Below are positions 16,098-24,728 of a stretch of DNA of 41,140 nt, piece by piece. The position numbers were made by a program, and so were the translations under genes. Within the stretch, counting starts at the first letter, position 1. Each line of letters begins with the position of its first letter. This DNA comes from Planctomycetia bacterium (GTDB taxonomy: Bacteria > Planctomycetota > UBA1135 > GCA-002686595), in the NCBI GenBank assembly GCA_005789645.1, contig SXXH01000154.1, forward strand, positions 1-41,140. The letters run 5' to 3'. The notes beneath the pieces were generated by a model, which was not told the origin of the DNA, made no database searches, and worked only from the letters and a program-made list of their open reading frames with translations.

Positions 16098-17366
16098 TGC
16101 CTTGGCGAGGGCGGCGGGCAGGCGCACCTCCAGCATCGACGGCACGAGCAGATCGCCGCGCCTCGCAGGCGTGAAGCGCCACGATCTCTCGCAATCGAGC
16201 GCCACCAAATCCAGCGGGCCGCCGCCCGAGGACACGATCTCCGGATCCTGCACCGCACCCGCGGCGTCCACGCGCAGGCGCAGGACGAGTTCGCGTCCTT
16301 GCGCCGCGGCGACGAAGCCGGGGCAGTCCAACGGATCCAGCGGAGTCGCCGGGAAGTCGCCGATGGCGATATCGAGATAGTCGAGGCCGGCATGCACCTT
16401 GGGCGTGTCGAGCCTCGCGACCGGGACGACGACCTTGCGATCGATAGGCGCCGCGCGCGGCGCGGCGGGCTCCACGATCGCCGGACCCTCGTCGCCGCTG
16501 TAGCCCAGCGCCCGCATGTCTGCTCCGAAGTCGGAACCGCCGACGACGATGCCCGAAGTCCAACGCGCGTCGGCCAGCAGGAACTTCGCCAGCTGCTGCG
16601 CATCCGGCAACCCTTCGATGGCGCGCAGCGACGATCCGGTGCGCGGTTGGTAGACCATGAAGGCCGGCTCGACCTTCGGGCCCGCCGTCGTCTCCATCAA
16701 CCTGCGGTGCGCGACGCCCTGCTCGGGATCGTCCAGGCGCAGCAGTACCGTTTCGTAGGAGCCCAGCGCCCGGCGCACGCTCGGCAGGGTCATGACCGCG
16801 TGGATCGCGCCACCCGTGTCCGCCGATGCGCCCGAGGCGAACACGACCAGCACCAGCTTCTTGTCGCGGATCGCCGTGCGACCGGCATCCTCGAGCGTGG
16901 CGGCGGTCCACGGCGCCGGCTTGCGATCCACGACCGTCGCGGAACCACCGGGCGTGTCGCCGACGCTTGGCGGCAGGCGCGTCTCCAACCGCTCCATCGC
17001 GGCGAGCAAGCGCATGTTCGCCTGCGCTTGCGAGCGCAGCTCCTCGCGCGAAGCGACGCCCTCCCAGGCGAGCCAACCGACGGCGAGCAGGAGCAACACG
17101 GTCGCCAACATCTGGAATCTCTGCAGCATGAGTCTCTCTCCTAGTTGGATTCGTGCGCAGTCGACGCGCACCTGGTCGTAGTCGCCGAACAAGCGGCCTG
17201 CCTCGTGCCGCGCCACGTCGGCGTCCATGCCGGCCGATCGCAGTTCGCCGGCGAGTTCGTCGAGGTGGAACTGCAACTCGTCGTCGATCTCCCGTTCGAT
17301 CTCGGCGCGCGGGCGAGGATCGGGCGGACGTGCATGCACGCCCAGCCGTTCGAGCCAGGAAGGCAT
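16092..17366 (-). CDS. Permease-prefix / thioredoxin-like / TonB-C-like fusion membrane protein
   Basis: A 424-residue protein of unusual architecture. Residues about 1-75 resemble the 'permease prefix domain 1' that normally precedes MacB-type ABC permeases (EIDDELQFHLDELAGEL, then ARHEAGRLFGDYDQV). One transmembrane helix follows at about 85-101. Residues about 155-265 look like a thioredoxin-fold domain without a CxxC (KKLVLVVFASG, then VEPAFMVYQPRTG). The C-terminal 90 residues resemble a TonB C-terminal/energy-transducer module (LVLRLRVDAAGAVQDPEI, then CERSWRFTPAR). No ABC permease is present, so the prefix domain has a different partner. The ATG at 17366 is one base after the PadR stop, so the two are coupled and under PadR control. 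The function is unknown; a redox or envelope-stress role is speculation. Confidence 0.75.
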   Translation of the reverse strand: MPSWLERLGVHARPPDPRPRAEIEREIDDELQFHLDELAGELRSAGMDADVARHEAGRLFGDYDQVRVDCARIQLGERLMLQRFQMLATVLLLLAVGWLAWEGVASREELRSQAQANMRLLAAMERLETRLPPSVGDTPGGSATVVDRKPAPWTAATLEDAGRTAIRDKKLVLVVFASGASADTGGAIHAVMTLPSVRRALGSYETVLLRLDDPEQGVAHRRLMETTAGPKVEPAFMVYQPRTGSSLRAIEGLPDAQQLAKFLLADARWTSGIVVGGSDFGADMRALGYSGDEGPAIVEPAAPRAAPIDRKVVVPVARLDTPKVHAGLDYLDIAIGDFPATPLDPLDCPGFVAAAQGRELVLRLRVDAAGAVQDPEIVSSGGGPLDLVALDCERSWRFTPARRGDLLVPSMLEVRLPAALAKAR

Positions 17367-17367
17367 G

Positions 17368-17715
17368 TCAGGCACGCTCCACCCGGCCGCCGCCCAGCAC
17401 TTGCTCCACGGCGCCAGCCACGCGGCGCCAAGCCGATTCCCGCGCACGCAGTTCGCGCCGGCCGGCGGTCGTGAGGCTGTAGTACTTGGCCTTGCGGTTG
17501 GACTCGGACAGGCCCCATTCGCTGTCGATCCAGCCGCGGCGCTCCATGCGGTGCAGCGCGGGATAGAGCGTGCCCTCCTCGATGCGCAGCTCGGTGCCGG
17601 CGCGGGCGAGGATGGTGCGCACGATCGCGTAGCCGTGCATCGGTCCGGACTGCAGCACCTTCAGCACCAGCAGTTCGAGAGTTCCGGGCGGCAGTTCTTC
17701 GGCGGCTTCGGCCAT
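17368..17715 (-). CDS. PadR-family transcriptional repressor
   Basis: A 115-residue PadR regulator. Diagnostic blocks are GTLELLVLKVLQSGPMHGYAI at about 10-30, EEGTLYPALHRMERRGWI at about 45-62 (the winged-helix recognition region) and YYSLTTAGRREL at about 78-89. PadR proteins of this short type commonly sit upstream of MacB-like permeases or permease-prefix proteins in Acidobacteriota and Planctomycetota. Here the downstream gene starts one base after the stop. I chose the ATG at 17715; a longer frame to 17754 would overlap the promoter. Two operators upstream indicate autorepression. The ligand is unknown. Confidence 0.92.
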   Translation of the reverse strand: MAEAAEELPPGTLELLVLKVLQSGPMHGYAIVRTILARAGTELRIEEGTLYPALHRMERRGWIDSEWGLSESNRKAKYYSLTTAGRRELRARESAWRRVAGAVEQVLGGGRVERA

Positions 17716-17726
17716 GGCGGATTTTC

Positions 17727-17773
17727 CCCTAGATTGTCTAGGGTAGACGCCCACCCCTAGACCGTCAAGGGGT
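17727..17773 (-). promoter_or_regulatory. padR promoter with two overlapping operators
   Basis: On the minus strand there is TTGACG (17768-17763), a 17-nt spacer and TACCCT (17745-17740), a good sigma-70-type pair. Two inverted repeats overlap it. CCCTAGA-TTG-TCTAGGG at 17727-17743 is perfect and covers the -10 and start region. ACCCCTAGA-CCG-TCAAGGGGT at 17753-17773 has one mismatch and covers the -35. Their centres are 28 bp apart. Binding at either would block polymerase, so autorepression by PadR is likely. Confidence 0.65.
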
Positions 17774-17831
17774 AATGACGCGCGCTTCCCGGGCGATCCC
17801 CAGTGCTTCCCCGACCCCGCGCGCGACGCCC

Positions 17832-20800
17832 TCAGGGCATGACGGCGATCGCAGGACGCACGCCAAGATTGGGCAGGCGACGCGTGGGCGCGTAGCTGAA
17901 GCGTCGACCCGAACGCGCCATGCCCGGCGCATTCGTGCAGCTTCCGCCGCGGAAGACGCGGTCAAACTGGCCGTCCGCGTCGTGGTCGATCAGACCGTCG
18001 TCGGGCAGGCTGGAACGTCCGCCCCAGGTGTCGCGGCACCACTCCCAAGCGTTGCCGTGCATGTCGTGGAAGCCCCACGCGTTCGGACGACGGGCGTCGA
18101 CATCCTCCAGCGAGCGCGATTCGCCGTCGAAGGCGCAGGTCGCCGAGCCGACGAGGCTCTGCTCCACCTCGCCGGTCGACCACGGCGTCGTCGTGCCGGC
18201 GCGGCAGGCGTGCTCCCACTGCGCTTCGGTGGGAAGCCCGATCCAGCCCAGCGCGCGGGCGAAGACCTGCTTGCAGTTGAGCCAGCTGAGGTTGTTGGCC
18301 GGGTGCATGGGTCCGGGATCGGCGTGGCCGCCGCCCGAGCCGGCGAGCCGGTTCCACTGCGCCTGCGTCAGCTCGTGCTTGGCGATGAAGTACGGCTCGA
18401 GGTGCAGGTTGGCGTGCAGTTCGGCCAGATCGCTCTGCGGACCCAGGTAGGGAACTCCGCCGGGGAGGAGCACGAACACCACGCCGTGCTCCGCGCGCAA
18501 CCCGAGTCGCCCGTCCGCGCCGCGCTCGGGCGTCGCGCCGCTTTGCACATGGACGAACTCGTGCAGGCCGCTGCTCGGATCGGGGCCGAGCGGGACGAGG
18601 CCGAGCTGCGGCGACAAGCGACCGCCGGGCCAGCGCGCCTTGGCGTAGGCGGGATGCGCCGCGATGGCCGCGAGAGCCTCGGACCATGCGCGCGAGGCTC
18701 CGTCCGTGCAGGCCATCTCCGCCGCGGCCAGCTTGGACTCCAGCACTTCGAGCGCGAGGACGGTGCGAGCGAGCGAATCGTGCATCCATTGGGCGTCGAG
18801 GTCGGCGAAGCGCCATGTGCGTCGGCCCGGATCCACAGGCGCCGAGCCAGCGCGACGCGACGCCACCTCGGAACGCAGCCGCGCGAGTTCCTCCTCCATC
18901 GCCCGCAGCTCGGCGCGCCGATCCTCCAGCGCTTCGACGCGCCAGCGCGACGCATCGGCCTCCAGCTCCGCCTGCCTGGCCTCCACCTCCTCGAGCTGCG
19001 CTCCATCGCAGCGCGCGGCCAGGCTGCGCAGCACTCGCCGCGCCCCGTCATGATCCATCAGGACCATGCGGGCCCGCGCCTCCAGCAGCAGCGATTCCAC
19101 GCTCGGCTCTCCACCACGCAACGCGCGGGCCTTTTCGACCAGGAGGAGCGCCATGCGCTCCCTGCCATGGCGGTGGGAACCGTTGGAGCGATCGTCGGTG
19201 CCCATGGACATGCCAAGCCACATGGCCGCCCTCTGCTCCATCTGGCCGGCGCTGTTCGAATGGGTCGTGAACGCCGAGACGGCCGCGGATTCCTCGTCCG
19301 TCGGCCACGCCGCCAGGCCCAACTGCCGCCACGCGTGCAGGACCTTGGCCGCGAGGATCTCCGCGTTCCACGCCAGCGCATCGAGTTCGGCATCGACCTG
19401 CGCGTCTTCCCCCCGCGACGCGGCCGCCGCGTCGAGCGCCTGCTGCGCCTCGCTCCACGGCAAGGCCTTCGCGCGCAGGTTCGCCAGCGCCGCGCGCACA
19501 TCCTCGATGCCCGGGTGCCAGTCGCCACCCTCCGCCGCGCGACCACGCACGAGCAGGCGCGCCTCCTCGATCCACCGCTCGCGCGCGTTCGCGCCCAGGC
19601 GCCGACCCTCGCGCCAGTCGCTCGTCCATGTCGCGAGGCGTTCGAGTTCCTGCTCGACGGCCTGCACGCGCAACTGGCGCGCCTGCGCGTCGAGGCGCTC
19701 GCCCGCAGCGGTGGCGGCCTGCTTGCCGCTCTCGGCCAACTTGGCCTGTCGGCCGGCTTCGGCGGCGTACCGCGCGCTGACGACCATGCCCACCGCCATG
19801 GCCAGCACGACTAGGCAGATGGCCGCGGCGAGGCCTTGGTTGCGTCGCACCCACTTGCGCGTCTCCACCCACGTGCCGACCTCGTGCGCCTTGACCACGC
19901 GGCCCTCGAGCCAGGCGCGCAAGTCCTCGGCGAGCTCCGCCATGCCGGCGTAGCGCTGCTCGGGATCGCGACGCATGGCTTGCTCGCAGATGGCGACCAG
20001 CTCGGCGGGCGCGTCGGGCGCGAGGCTCGACAACGCCTCGGGCGGTCCGCGCCGCACGAGTTCGAGCACGGCGCGCGCTCCGAGCCGCGCGCCTCCGCCC
20101 TGGTAGGGTTGGCGCCCCGCGAGCAACTGGTGCAGCATCGCCCCCACGCCGTAGACGTCCGAGCGCGGGCCGATCTTCGACCACTCGCCCGCGGCCTGCT
20201 CGGGCGACATGTACGCGGGCGTCCCCAGCGCGACGCCATCCATCGTCGCCAGGGCGTCGTCGCCGTGCTCGTCGACCTCGAGCCCGGGAACATCGACGCG
20301 CAACCGCAGGTCGTGCAGGTCGGAGCGTCCCGCCACCTTGGCGAGGCCCCAGTCCATGACCTGCACTTCGCCCCACGGCCCGACCATGACGTTGGCGGGC
20401 TTCAAATCGCGGTGGACCACGCCCTTGGCGTGCGCGTAGGCCATCGTCTCGCACACGCGCAGCAGCACGCCGACCGCGCGCGCCAGCGTCCAGCCGTCTT
20501 CGCCGCGCGCCACCCGCTCGAAGATGCGCCCGAGGTCGTCTCCCGCCACGAGCCGCATGGTGAAGTACGGCCTGCCGAGCTCGTCCACGCCCAGGTCGTG
20601 GACGGCGACGACGCCGGGGTGGTCGAGCTGCGCCGTGACCTGCGCCTCGGCCAGGAAGCGGCGCAGCGCCGAGGCGTCGTCGCGGCGCAAGGCGACCTTC
20701 ATCGCCATGTCGCGCTTCAGGTCGCCGTCGCGCACGCGCAGCACGGCGCCCATGCCGCCGCGACCGAGCTCCTCTCCGGCGCGGAAGCGTCCCGCGCGCG

Positions 20801-21068
20801 GCGGGTGGCGGGCCAGCTCGGCCAGCACCGCCTCGATGTCCTCGTGGCGGCCGATCGTGCGCGGAGCGAGCTCGGCCAGGCGGTCGACGGCGCCCATCCA
20901 GCGTCGCCACTCGGACTCCAGCGCGCGCAGCTCCGCGGCCTGGCCCGGATGCCTGGCGCACAACGCATCGAGGTCGGACGGCACGCCGCGCTCGAGGCGC
21001 GCGCAGTGCTCCTCGAACAACGACTCGGCCGTGGCGGAACCGGTTCCGCTCGGAGCCGCGCCGCTCAC
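17832..21068 (-). CDS. Membrane Ser/Thr protein kinase with C-terminal SUMF1-like domain (kinase A)
   Basis: A 1078-residue Hanks-type kinase. Residues 15-60 form an N-terminal module (DLDALCARHPGQAAELRAL) seen in planctomycete kinases. The catalytic domain spans about 93-390: glycine loop GRGGMGAV (102-109), Lys124, catalytic Asp221 in HRDLKPANV, Asp239 in an atypical DWG and SPEQ near 288-291. A TM helix lies at about 412-431. It is followed by a long Arg/Glu-rich coiled-coil region and a formylglycine-enzyme-like domain from about 880 to the end (LPTEAQWEHACRAGT, MHGNAWEWCRDTW, RGGSCTN). The Cys pair of true FGE is not visible near RGGSCTN, so this is probably a binding module. The GTG start at 21068 overlaps the sigma-factor stop (GTGA); an ATG at 21083 is possible. 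It is the third gene of the kinase-sigma-kinase unit. Confidence 0.9.
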   Translation of the reverse strand: MSGAAPSGTGSATAESLFEEHCARLERGVPSDLDALCARHPGQAAELRALESEWRRWMGAVDRLAELAPRTIGRHEDIEAVLAELARHPPRAGRFRAGEELGRGGMGAVLRVRDGDLKRDMAMKVALRRDDASALRRFLAEAQVTAQLDHPGVVAVHDLGVDELGRPYFTMRLVAGDDLGRIFERVARGEDGWTLARAVGVLLRVCETMAYAHAKGVVHRDLKPANVMVGPWGEVQVMDWGLAKVAGRSDLHDLRLRVDVPGLEVDEHGDDALATMDGVALGTPAYMSPEQAAGEWSKIGPRSDVYGVGAMLHQLLAGRQPYQGGGARLGARAVLELVRRGPPEALSSLAPDAPAELVAICEQAMRRDPEQRYAGMAELAEDLRAWLEGRVVKAHEVGTWVETRKWVRRNQGLAAAICLVVLAMAVGMVVSARYAAEAGRQAKLAESGKQAATAAGERLDAQARQLRVQAVEQELERLATWTSDWREGRRLGANARERWIEEARLLVRGRAAEGGDWHPGIEDVRAALANLRAKALPWSEAQQALDAAAASRGEDAQVDAELDALAWNAEILAAKVLHAWRQLGLAAWPTDEESAAVSAFTTHSNSAGQMEQRAAMWLGMSMGTDDRSNGSHRHGRERMALLLVEKARALRGGEPSVESLLLEARARMVLMDHDGARRVLRSLAARCDGAQLEEVEARQAELEADASRWRVEALEDRRAELRAMEEELARLRSEVASRRAGSAPVDPGRRTWRFADLDAQWMHDSLARTVLALEVLESKLAAAEMACTDGASRAWSEALAAIAAHPAYAKARWPGGRLSPQLGLVPLGPDPSSGLHEFVHVQSGATPERGADGRLGLRAEHGVVFVLLPGGVPYLGPQSDLAELHANLHLEPYFIAKHELTQAQWNRLAGSGGGHADPGPMHPANNLSWLNCKQVFARALGWIGLPTEAQWEHACRAGTTTPWSTGEVEQSLVGSATCAFDGESRSLEDVDARRPNAWGFHDMHGNAWEWCRDTWGGRSSLPDDGLIDHDADGQFDRVFRGGSCTNAPGMARSGRRFSYAPTRRLPNLGVRPAIAVMP

Positions 21069-21784
21069 TCGGCCTCCAGCCATGCGTCGAGTCGCGGCCC
21101 GGCGATCGCCAGCCAACGCGTGCGCGCCTGGTGCGCGAGGCGGTTGACCTGGTGCTCGTCGGCGAGGCCCATCCACTCCGCCACCAACTTCGACGGCGCC
21201 TGGAGCACTTGGCGGTTCAGCAGCACTTCGCGCATCGCCGGCGGCAGCTCGGCCATGCTCTCCTCGAGGATGCGCTGCAGCTCGGCCGAGCGCGCCAGCA
21301 TCGAAGGCGACGGCAGCGCGTCGAAGCGCTTCTGGATCTCCAGCTCGGCCGGCTCGCCGGTGGTCGGCGCGCGACCGCCGCCCTTGCGCGCCTCCATCAG
21401 CATCAGGTTGCAGGCGATGCGCTTCAGGTAGGCGTACAACGAGTCCTTGCCGCGGTACTCGAAGGTGTCGAGGCTGCGCAGTAGGCCGAGGCAGGCCTCC
21501 TGCACGATGTCGTCGGCGTCCACGGCGCGCCGGGCGCGCATCTCGATGCGCACGTAGCGCGCCAGCCGGTCGTGGTAGCGCTCGAAGATCCGCCCTTCCG
21601 CGTCCTTGTCGCCGCCACGGGCGCGGTCGAGCAGCAGCACGGTCGCCTCCGCGTCCGGTTCGTCGAGCGGCTGGCCCAGGGTCGAGCGCAGCTCGGCCGC
21701 GCGCCGCTCGCGTTCGAACGACGATGGGCCGCGCGAGCCGAACATCGGCGGCGACGAGTCGTGGGCGTCTCCCATCCTCGACAT
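21065..21784 (-). CDS. ECF-like sigma-70 family factor, flanked by kinases
   Basis: A 239-residue extracytoplasmic-function-type sigma factor that would redirect RNA polymerase. Region 2 spans about 55-125, with the core-binding DADDIVQEACLGLL and the -10 contacting helix AYLKRIACNLMLMEARK. Region 4 spans about 165-230, with a sigma-4 helix-turn-helix (LPPAMREVLLNRQV then SKLVAEWMG). The N-terminal 45 residues are a flexible extension. No anti-sigma factor is adjacent. Instead it lies 24 nt downstream of kinase B and overlaps kinase A. Several ECF groups in Planctomycetota and Vibrio are linked genetically to Hanks kinases and controlled by phosphorylation, so a similar mode is likely here. 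The start at 21784 is uncertain by three codons (21775). Confidence 0.9.
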   Translation of the reverse strand: MSRMGDAHDSSPPMFGSRGPSSFERERRAAELRSTLGQPLDEPDAEATVLLLDRARGGDKDAEGRIFERYHDRLARYVRIEMRARRAVDADDIVQEACLGLLRSLDTFEYRGKDSLYAYLKRIACNLMLMEARKGGGRAPTTGEPAELEIQKRFDALPSPSMLARSAELQRILEESMAELPPAMREVLLNRQVLQAPSKLVAEWMGLADEHQVNRLAHQARTRWLAIAGPRLDAWLEAE

Positions 21785-21808
21785 GATGCCAAGGAAGCCG
21801 CGCGCGCG

Positions 21809-24577
21809 TCAGGGCTGGACCGCCCGCGAAACGCGCACGCCCACGCTGGAATCGCGGTAGCCGTCCGACTCCTCGACCCAGTACGACGCGCGCAGCGTCG
21901 AGGCGCGGTCCGAGTAGCAGCCGCCTCGATACTGGCGCGAGTACTCGCCCATGGCGCCCACGGGATCGAGGGTGCCCTCCAGATCGTCGGCGAGGCGACC
22001 GTCGCGGCACCACTCGGAGACGTTCCCGAGCACCTCGTGGAGCCCGAAGGGGTTGGCGGGGAAGGAGCCCGGCGGAGCGGCGAGCACGAAGCCGTCGTCG
22101 AGGTCGGGCCAGTCCTTGGCCGTGGTCCAGCCCGCTCCGGCGCGCAGCACCGCGGCGTCGGCGATGTTGATGTTGCCGCGCAAGGACTCGCGCTCCGCGC
22201 CGGTCCACCACGGGGTCGAAGTGCCGCCTCGCGCGGCGTGGGCCCATTGCACATGCGTGGGCAACTCGAGGCCGAGCCACGCCAAGGCCGCGGTGGCGTC
22301 GCGCTGGGACACTTGCTCCAAGGGGTGCTCGGTGCCGGCGATGTACTCGGGCACGCGCTCCTTCGTGTAGTACGCCGCGTTGGTTCCCGTCAACCGGAGC
22401 CATTGCGCCTGGGCCACCTCGTGCTTGCCCACGAAGTACGGCGACAACAAGTACCGCTTGGGCGGTCCTTCGACCGGTTCCGCCTGCGGGTCGTAGTTGC
22501 GCCCCGCGGGATCGGTGGCCTGGGCGCCGTGCCAAGCCTCGCCACCGGGCAGCAACACCAGGACGAGGCCCGTGGCCGGCGTCAAGCGCATTTGACCACG
22601 CTCGTCGCGCGCGAGTTGGCCGTCCGCGCCGCGCGCGGGTTCGTCGCCGCTCGACTCGACGAGGAACTCCCACAGCCCGGACCGAGGATCCGGCTCCAGC
22701 GGCAGCAAGCCGACCTGCGGCGCCAAGCGACCACCGGGCCAGCGCGCCTGGCGATAACGTTCCGAAGCGCCGATGGCCGAGAGCGCCACGCTCCAACGCC
22801 GCGACGCCTCGGCACCGTCGACGGTGCGCTCGCGCAGCCCGCGCGCGGCCTCGAGCCTGCGCGCGACACCCCAACCAGTGGCGGCCGAAATGCCACGCGT
22901 GGCCAGTCCGCCGCGCGCTTCGTCGACCAGCAGTTCGAGGTCGGCCACCAGCTTGGCGAGTTGCTGCTCCCACCACGCGTCCGCCACGCCGAGCGGCGCG
23001 AGCGCCGCGGCGGCGCGCAGGGACTCGAGCTTGGCGCGATGCTCGGCAAGCGACGAACGCGGCGTTGCGTCCGTCGCCGCGTCTCCATCCCCACCCTCGA
23101 CCAAGCGCCGCGCCCGCGCCAGCCAAGCCTCGCAGCGCGGCGCCAGGGATTCATCGATGGGCCACAACGCGCTCGCCTCGGCCACCAACTCGTCATGCTC
23201 CTTCTGCGCCGACAACGCCAGCACATCGGCGGTCTTGCGCCGCGAATCCTCGGCGGCGAGCTCGGCGCGGCGTGCTTGCGCCACCGCGACGATGGCGAGC
23301 GCCGACACGGAAGCAAGGAACAGCACTCCCGCTCCAAGGCCCACGCCCAGCACCGGATTGCGCCGGAGCCACTTGCGCGTGCGCTCGACCGCGCCGGCGG
23401 GACGCGCGCGGATCGGTTCGTGCGCCTGCACGCGGCGCAGGTCCTCGGCGAGCTGCTCCATCGACTGGTAGCGCGCCTCGGGACGCTTCTCCAAGGCCTT
23501 GAGGCACACGACCGCCAAGTCTCGCGGACATTGCGAGCGCAAGCCGCGCGGGTCGGCCGGCTCGTCCTGCAAGACGCGTCGCGCCACGGCCGCCTCCGAG
23601 TCGCCGGTGAACGGCCGCTCGAGCGTCAGGAGTTCATAGAGCACGACACCCAGGCTGAAGATGTCGCTGCGGTGGTCGAGACCGCCGCGGCTGCCGGAGA
23701 CTTGCTCGGGGCTCATGTAGTGCCATGTGCCGACCACTTCGCCGCTCTTGGACAACATCGACTCGTCGGCCACGCGCGCCAGTCCGAAGTCGACGATGCG
23801 CGCTTGGTCGCGTTCGTCGACCATGATGTTCTGCGGCTTCAAGTCGCGATGGATGACGCCCGCCTCGTGCGCCGCCTGCATGCCGCGCGCGATGCCTTCG
23901 ACGAGTCGCGCGACCCCGAGGAAGTAACCCGCCGGAGCTTGGCCTTGGCGCCGGAAGTCCTCGATCGCATCACGCAAGGAACGCGAACCGGGCACCAATT
24001 CCTGGGCGATCCAATCCACTCCGCCATCCGATCCGCTGGCGATGGTCGCGACTACATTCGGGTGCCGCACGCGGCCCCCGGCGCGCGCTTCGCGCAGGAA
24101 GTACTGCAAGACACGCTCGTCAAGGCGCGCGCCGAGCAGGAACTTCAGGGCCACGCGCCGGCGCAACCCTTGTTGCTCGGCCTCCCACACCTCGCCCATG
24201 CCGCCCCGTCCAAGGAACTTGACAAGTCGGAATCCGCCCACCACCTCGCCACCCACGAAGGAAAGCCCGCGCGCAGGCTGCGCCGCCGCGCCCGCGCCCG
24301 AGCGGTGGAACAGCGCAGGCCCCTCCGCGCCGCCCGCCGAGGTGGGCGAGCCGACCTCCACCCCGTCCCCCGGCTCCACGTCCGACCCAGGCTCCGCCAC
24401 CAGTCCTCCCCAGCGCGCCTGCCGCCCATGCAACCGCCGCAGTTCCTCGGCCAAGTCAGGATGCGCCGCGCACAACGCGTCGACATCGGCCACCTCGCCA
24501 TCCGCGGTCGCTTCCGCGTACAGATCCGCGGCCTGCGCTGCCTGGTCGCGACCAAATTCCCGCGCGTCTTGCGCCAT
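21809..24577 (-). CDS. Membrane Ser/Thr protein kinase with C-terminal SUMF1-like domain (kinase B)
   Basis: A 922-residue Hanks-type kinase. An N-terminal module (DVDALCAAHPDLAEELRRL, about 31-49) is shared with kinase A. The kinase domain lies at about 115-390: GRGGMGEV (123-130), Lys145, Asp245 in HRDLKPQNI, a canonical DFG at 263-265 and SPEQ near 289-292. A TM helix spans about 408-433, with a coiled-coil and linker to about 640. A formylglycine-enzyme-like domain follows to the end (VGKHEVAQAQW, LGNVSEWCRD, YRGGCYSDRASTLRASY). The block ARWPGGRL.PQ.GL.PL.PDP.SGL.EF before the SUMF1 part is nearly the same as in kinase A, so the two are paralogues. It begins at the ATG at 24577 and is the first gene of the kinase-sigma-kinase unit. 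The FeS photolyase ends 151 nt upstream on the same strand. Confidence 0.92.
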   Translation of the reverse strand: MAQDAREFGRDQAAQAADLYAEATADGEVADVDALCAAHPDLAEELRRLHGRQARWGGLVAEPGSDVEPGDGVEVGSPTSAGGAEGPALFHRSGAGAAAQPARGLSFVGGEVVGGFRLVKFLGRGGMGEVWEAEQQGLRRRVALKFLLGARLDERVLQYFLREARAGGRVRHPNVVATIASGSDGGVDWIAQELVPGSRSLRDAIEDFRRQGQAPAGYFLGVARLVEGIARGMQAAHEAGVIHRDLKPQNIMVDERDQARIVDFGLARVADESMLSKSGEVVGTWHYMSPEQVSGSRGGLDHRSDIFSLGVVLYELLTLERPFTGDSEAAVARRVLQDEPADPRGLRSQCPRDLAVVCLKALEKRPEARYQSMEQLAEDLRRVQAHEPIRARPAGAVERTRKWLRRNPVLGVGLGAGVLFLASVSALAIVAVAQARRAELAAEDSRRKTADVLALSAQKEHDELVAEASALWPIDESLAPRCEAWLARARRLVEGGDGDAATDATPRSSLAEHRAKLESLRAAAALAPLGVADAWWEQQLAKLVADLELLVDEARGGLATRGISAATGWGVARRLEAARGLRERTVDGAEASRRWSVALSAIGASERYRQARWPGGRLAPQVGLLPLEPDPRSGLWEFLVESSGDEPARGADGQLARDERGQMRLTPATGLVLVLLPGGEAWHGAQATDPAGRNYDPQAEPVEGPPKRYLLSPYFVGKHEVAQAQWLRLTGTNAAYYTKERVPEYIAGTEHPLEQVSQRDATAALAWLGLELPTHVQWAHAARGGTSTPWWTGAERESLRGNINIADAAVLRAGAGWTTAKDWPDLDDGFVLAAPPGSFPANPFGLHEVLGNVSEWCRDGRLADDLEGTLDPVGAMGEYSRQYRGGCYSDRASTLRASYWVEESDGYRDSSVGVRVSRAVQP

Positions 24578-24728
24578 GCGTGCAGTCTAGCGGCACGCTC
24601 GAGGCGCGTTCGAGGTCACGCACCAGCCAAGGCGAGCTTCGGCAGGTGCTGCAGGCCAGCGCTGCCATGCCAGCAACATGGCGGCGACGCGGTTGCTCGC
24701 ACTGGCGCCGCTCGGCCGCGGTCCCTCC

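Noticed and set aside
16092-17366. Truncated ABC permease
   Set aside because: The downstream part is not permease-like but a thioredoxin-like and TonB-C-like sequence without frameshift signs, so a fusion fits better.
17775-19814. Plus-strand open frame of 679 codons opposite kinase A
   Set aside because: No recognisable domain; antisense to the SUMF1 and kinase coding.
21069-23126. Upstream extension of the kinase A frame to 1764 residues
   Set aside because: The extension is antisense-like Arg/Ala filler across the sigma factor and kinase B. The GTG at 21068 is placed by the GTGA overlap with the sigma stop.
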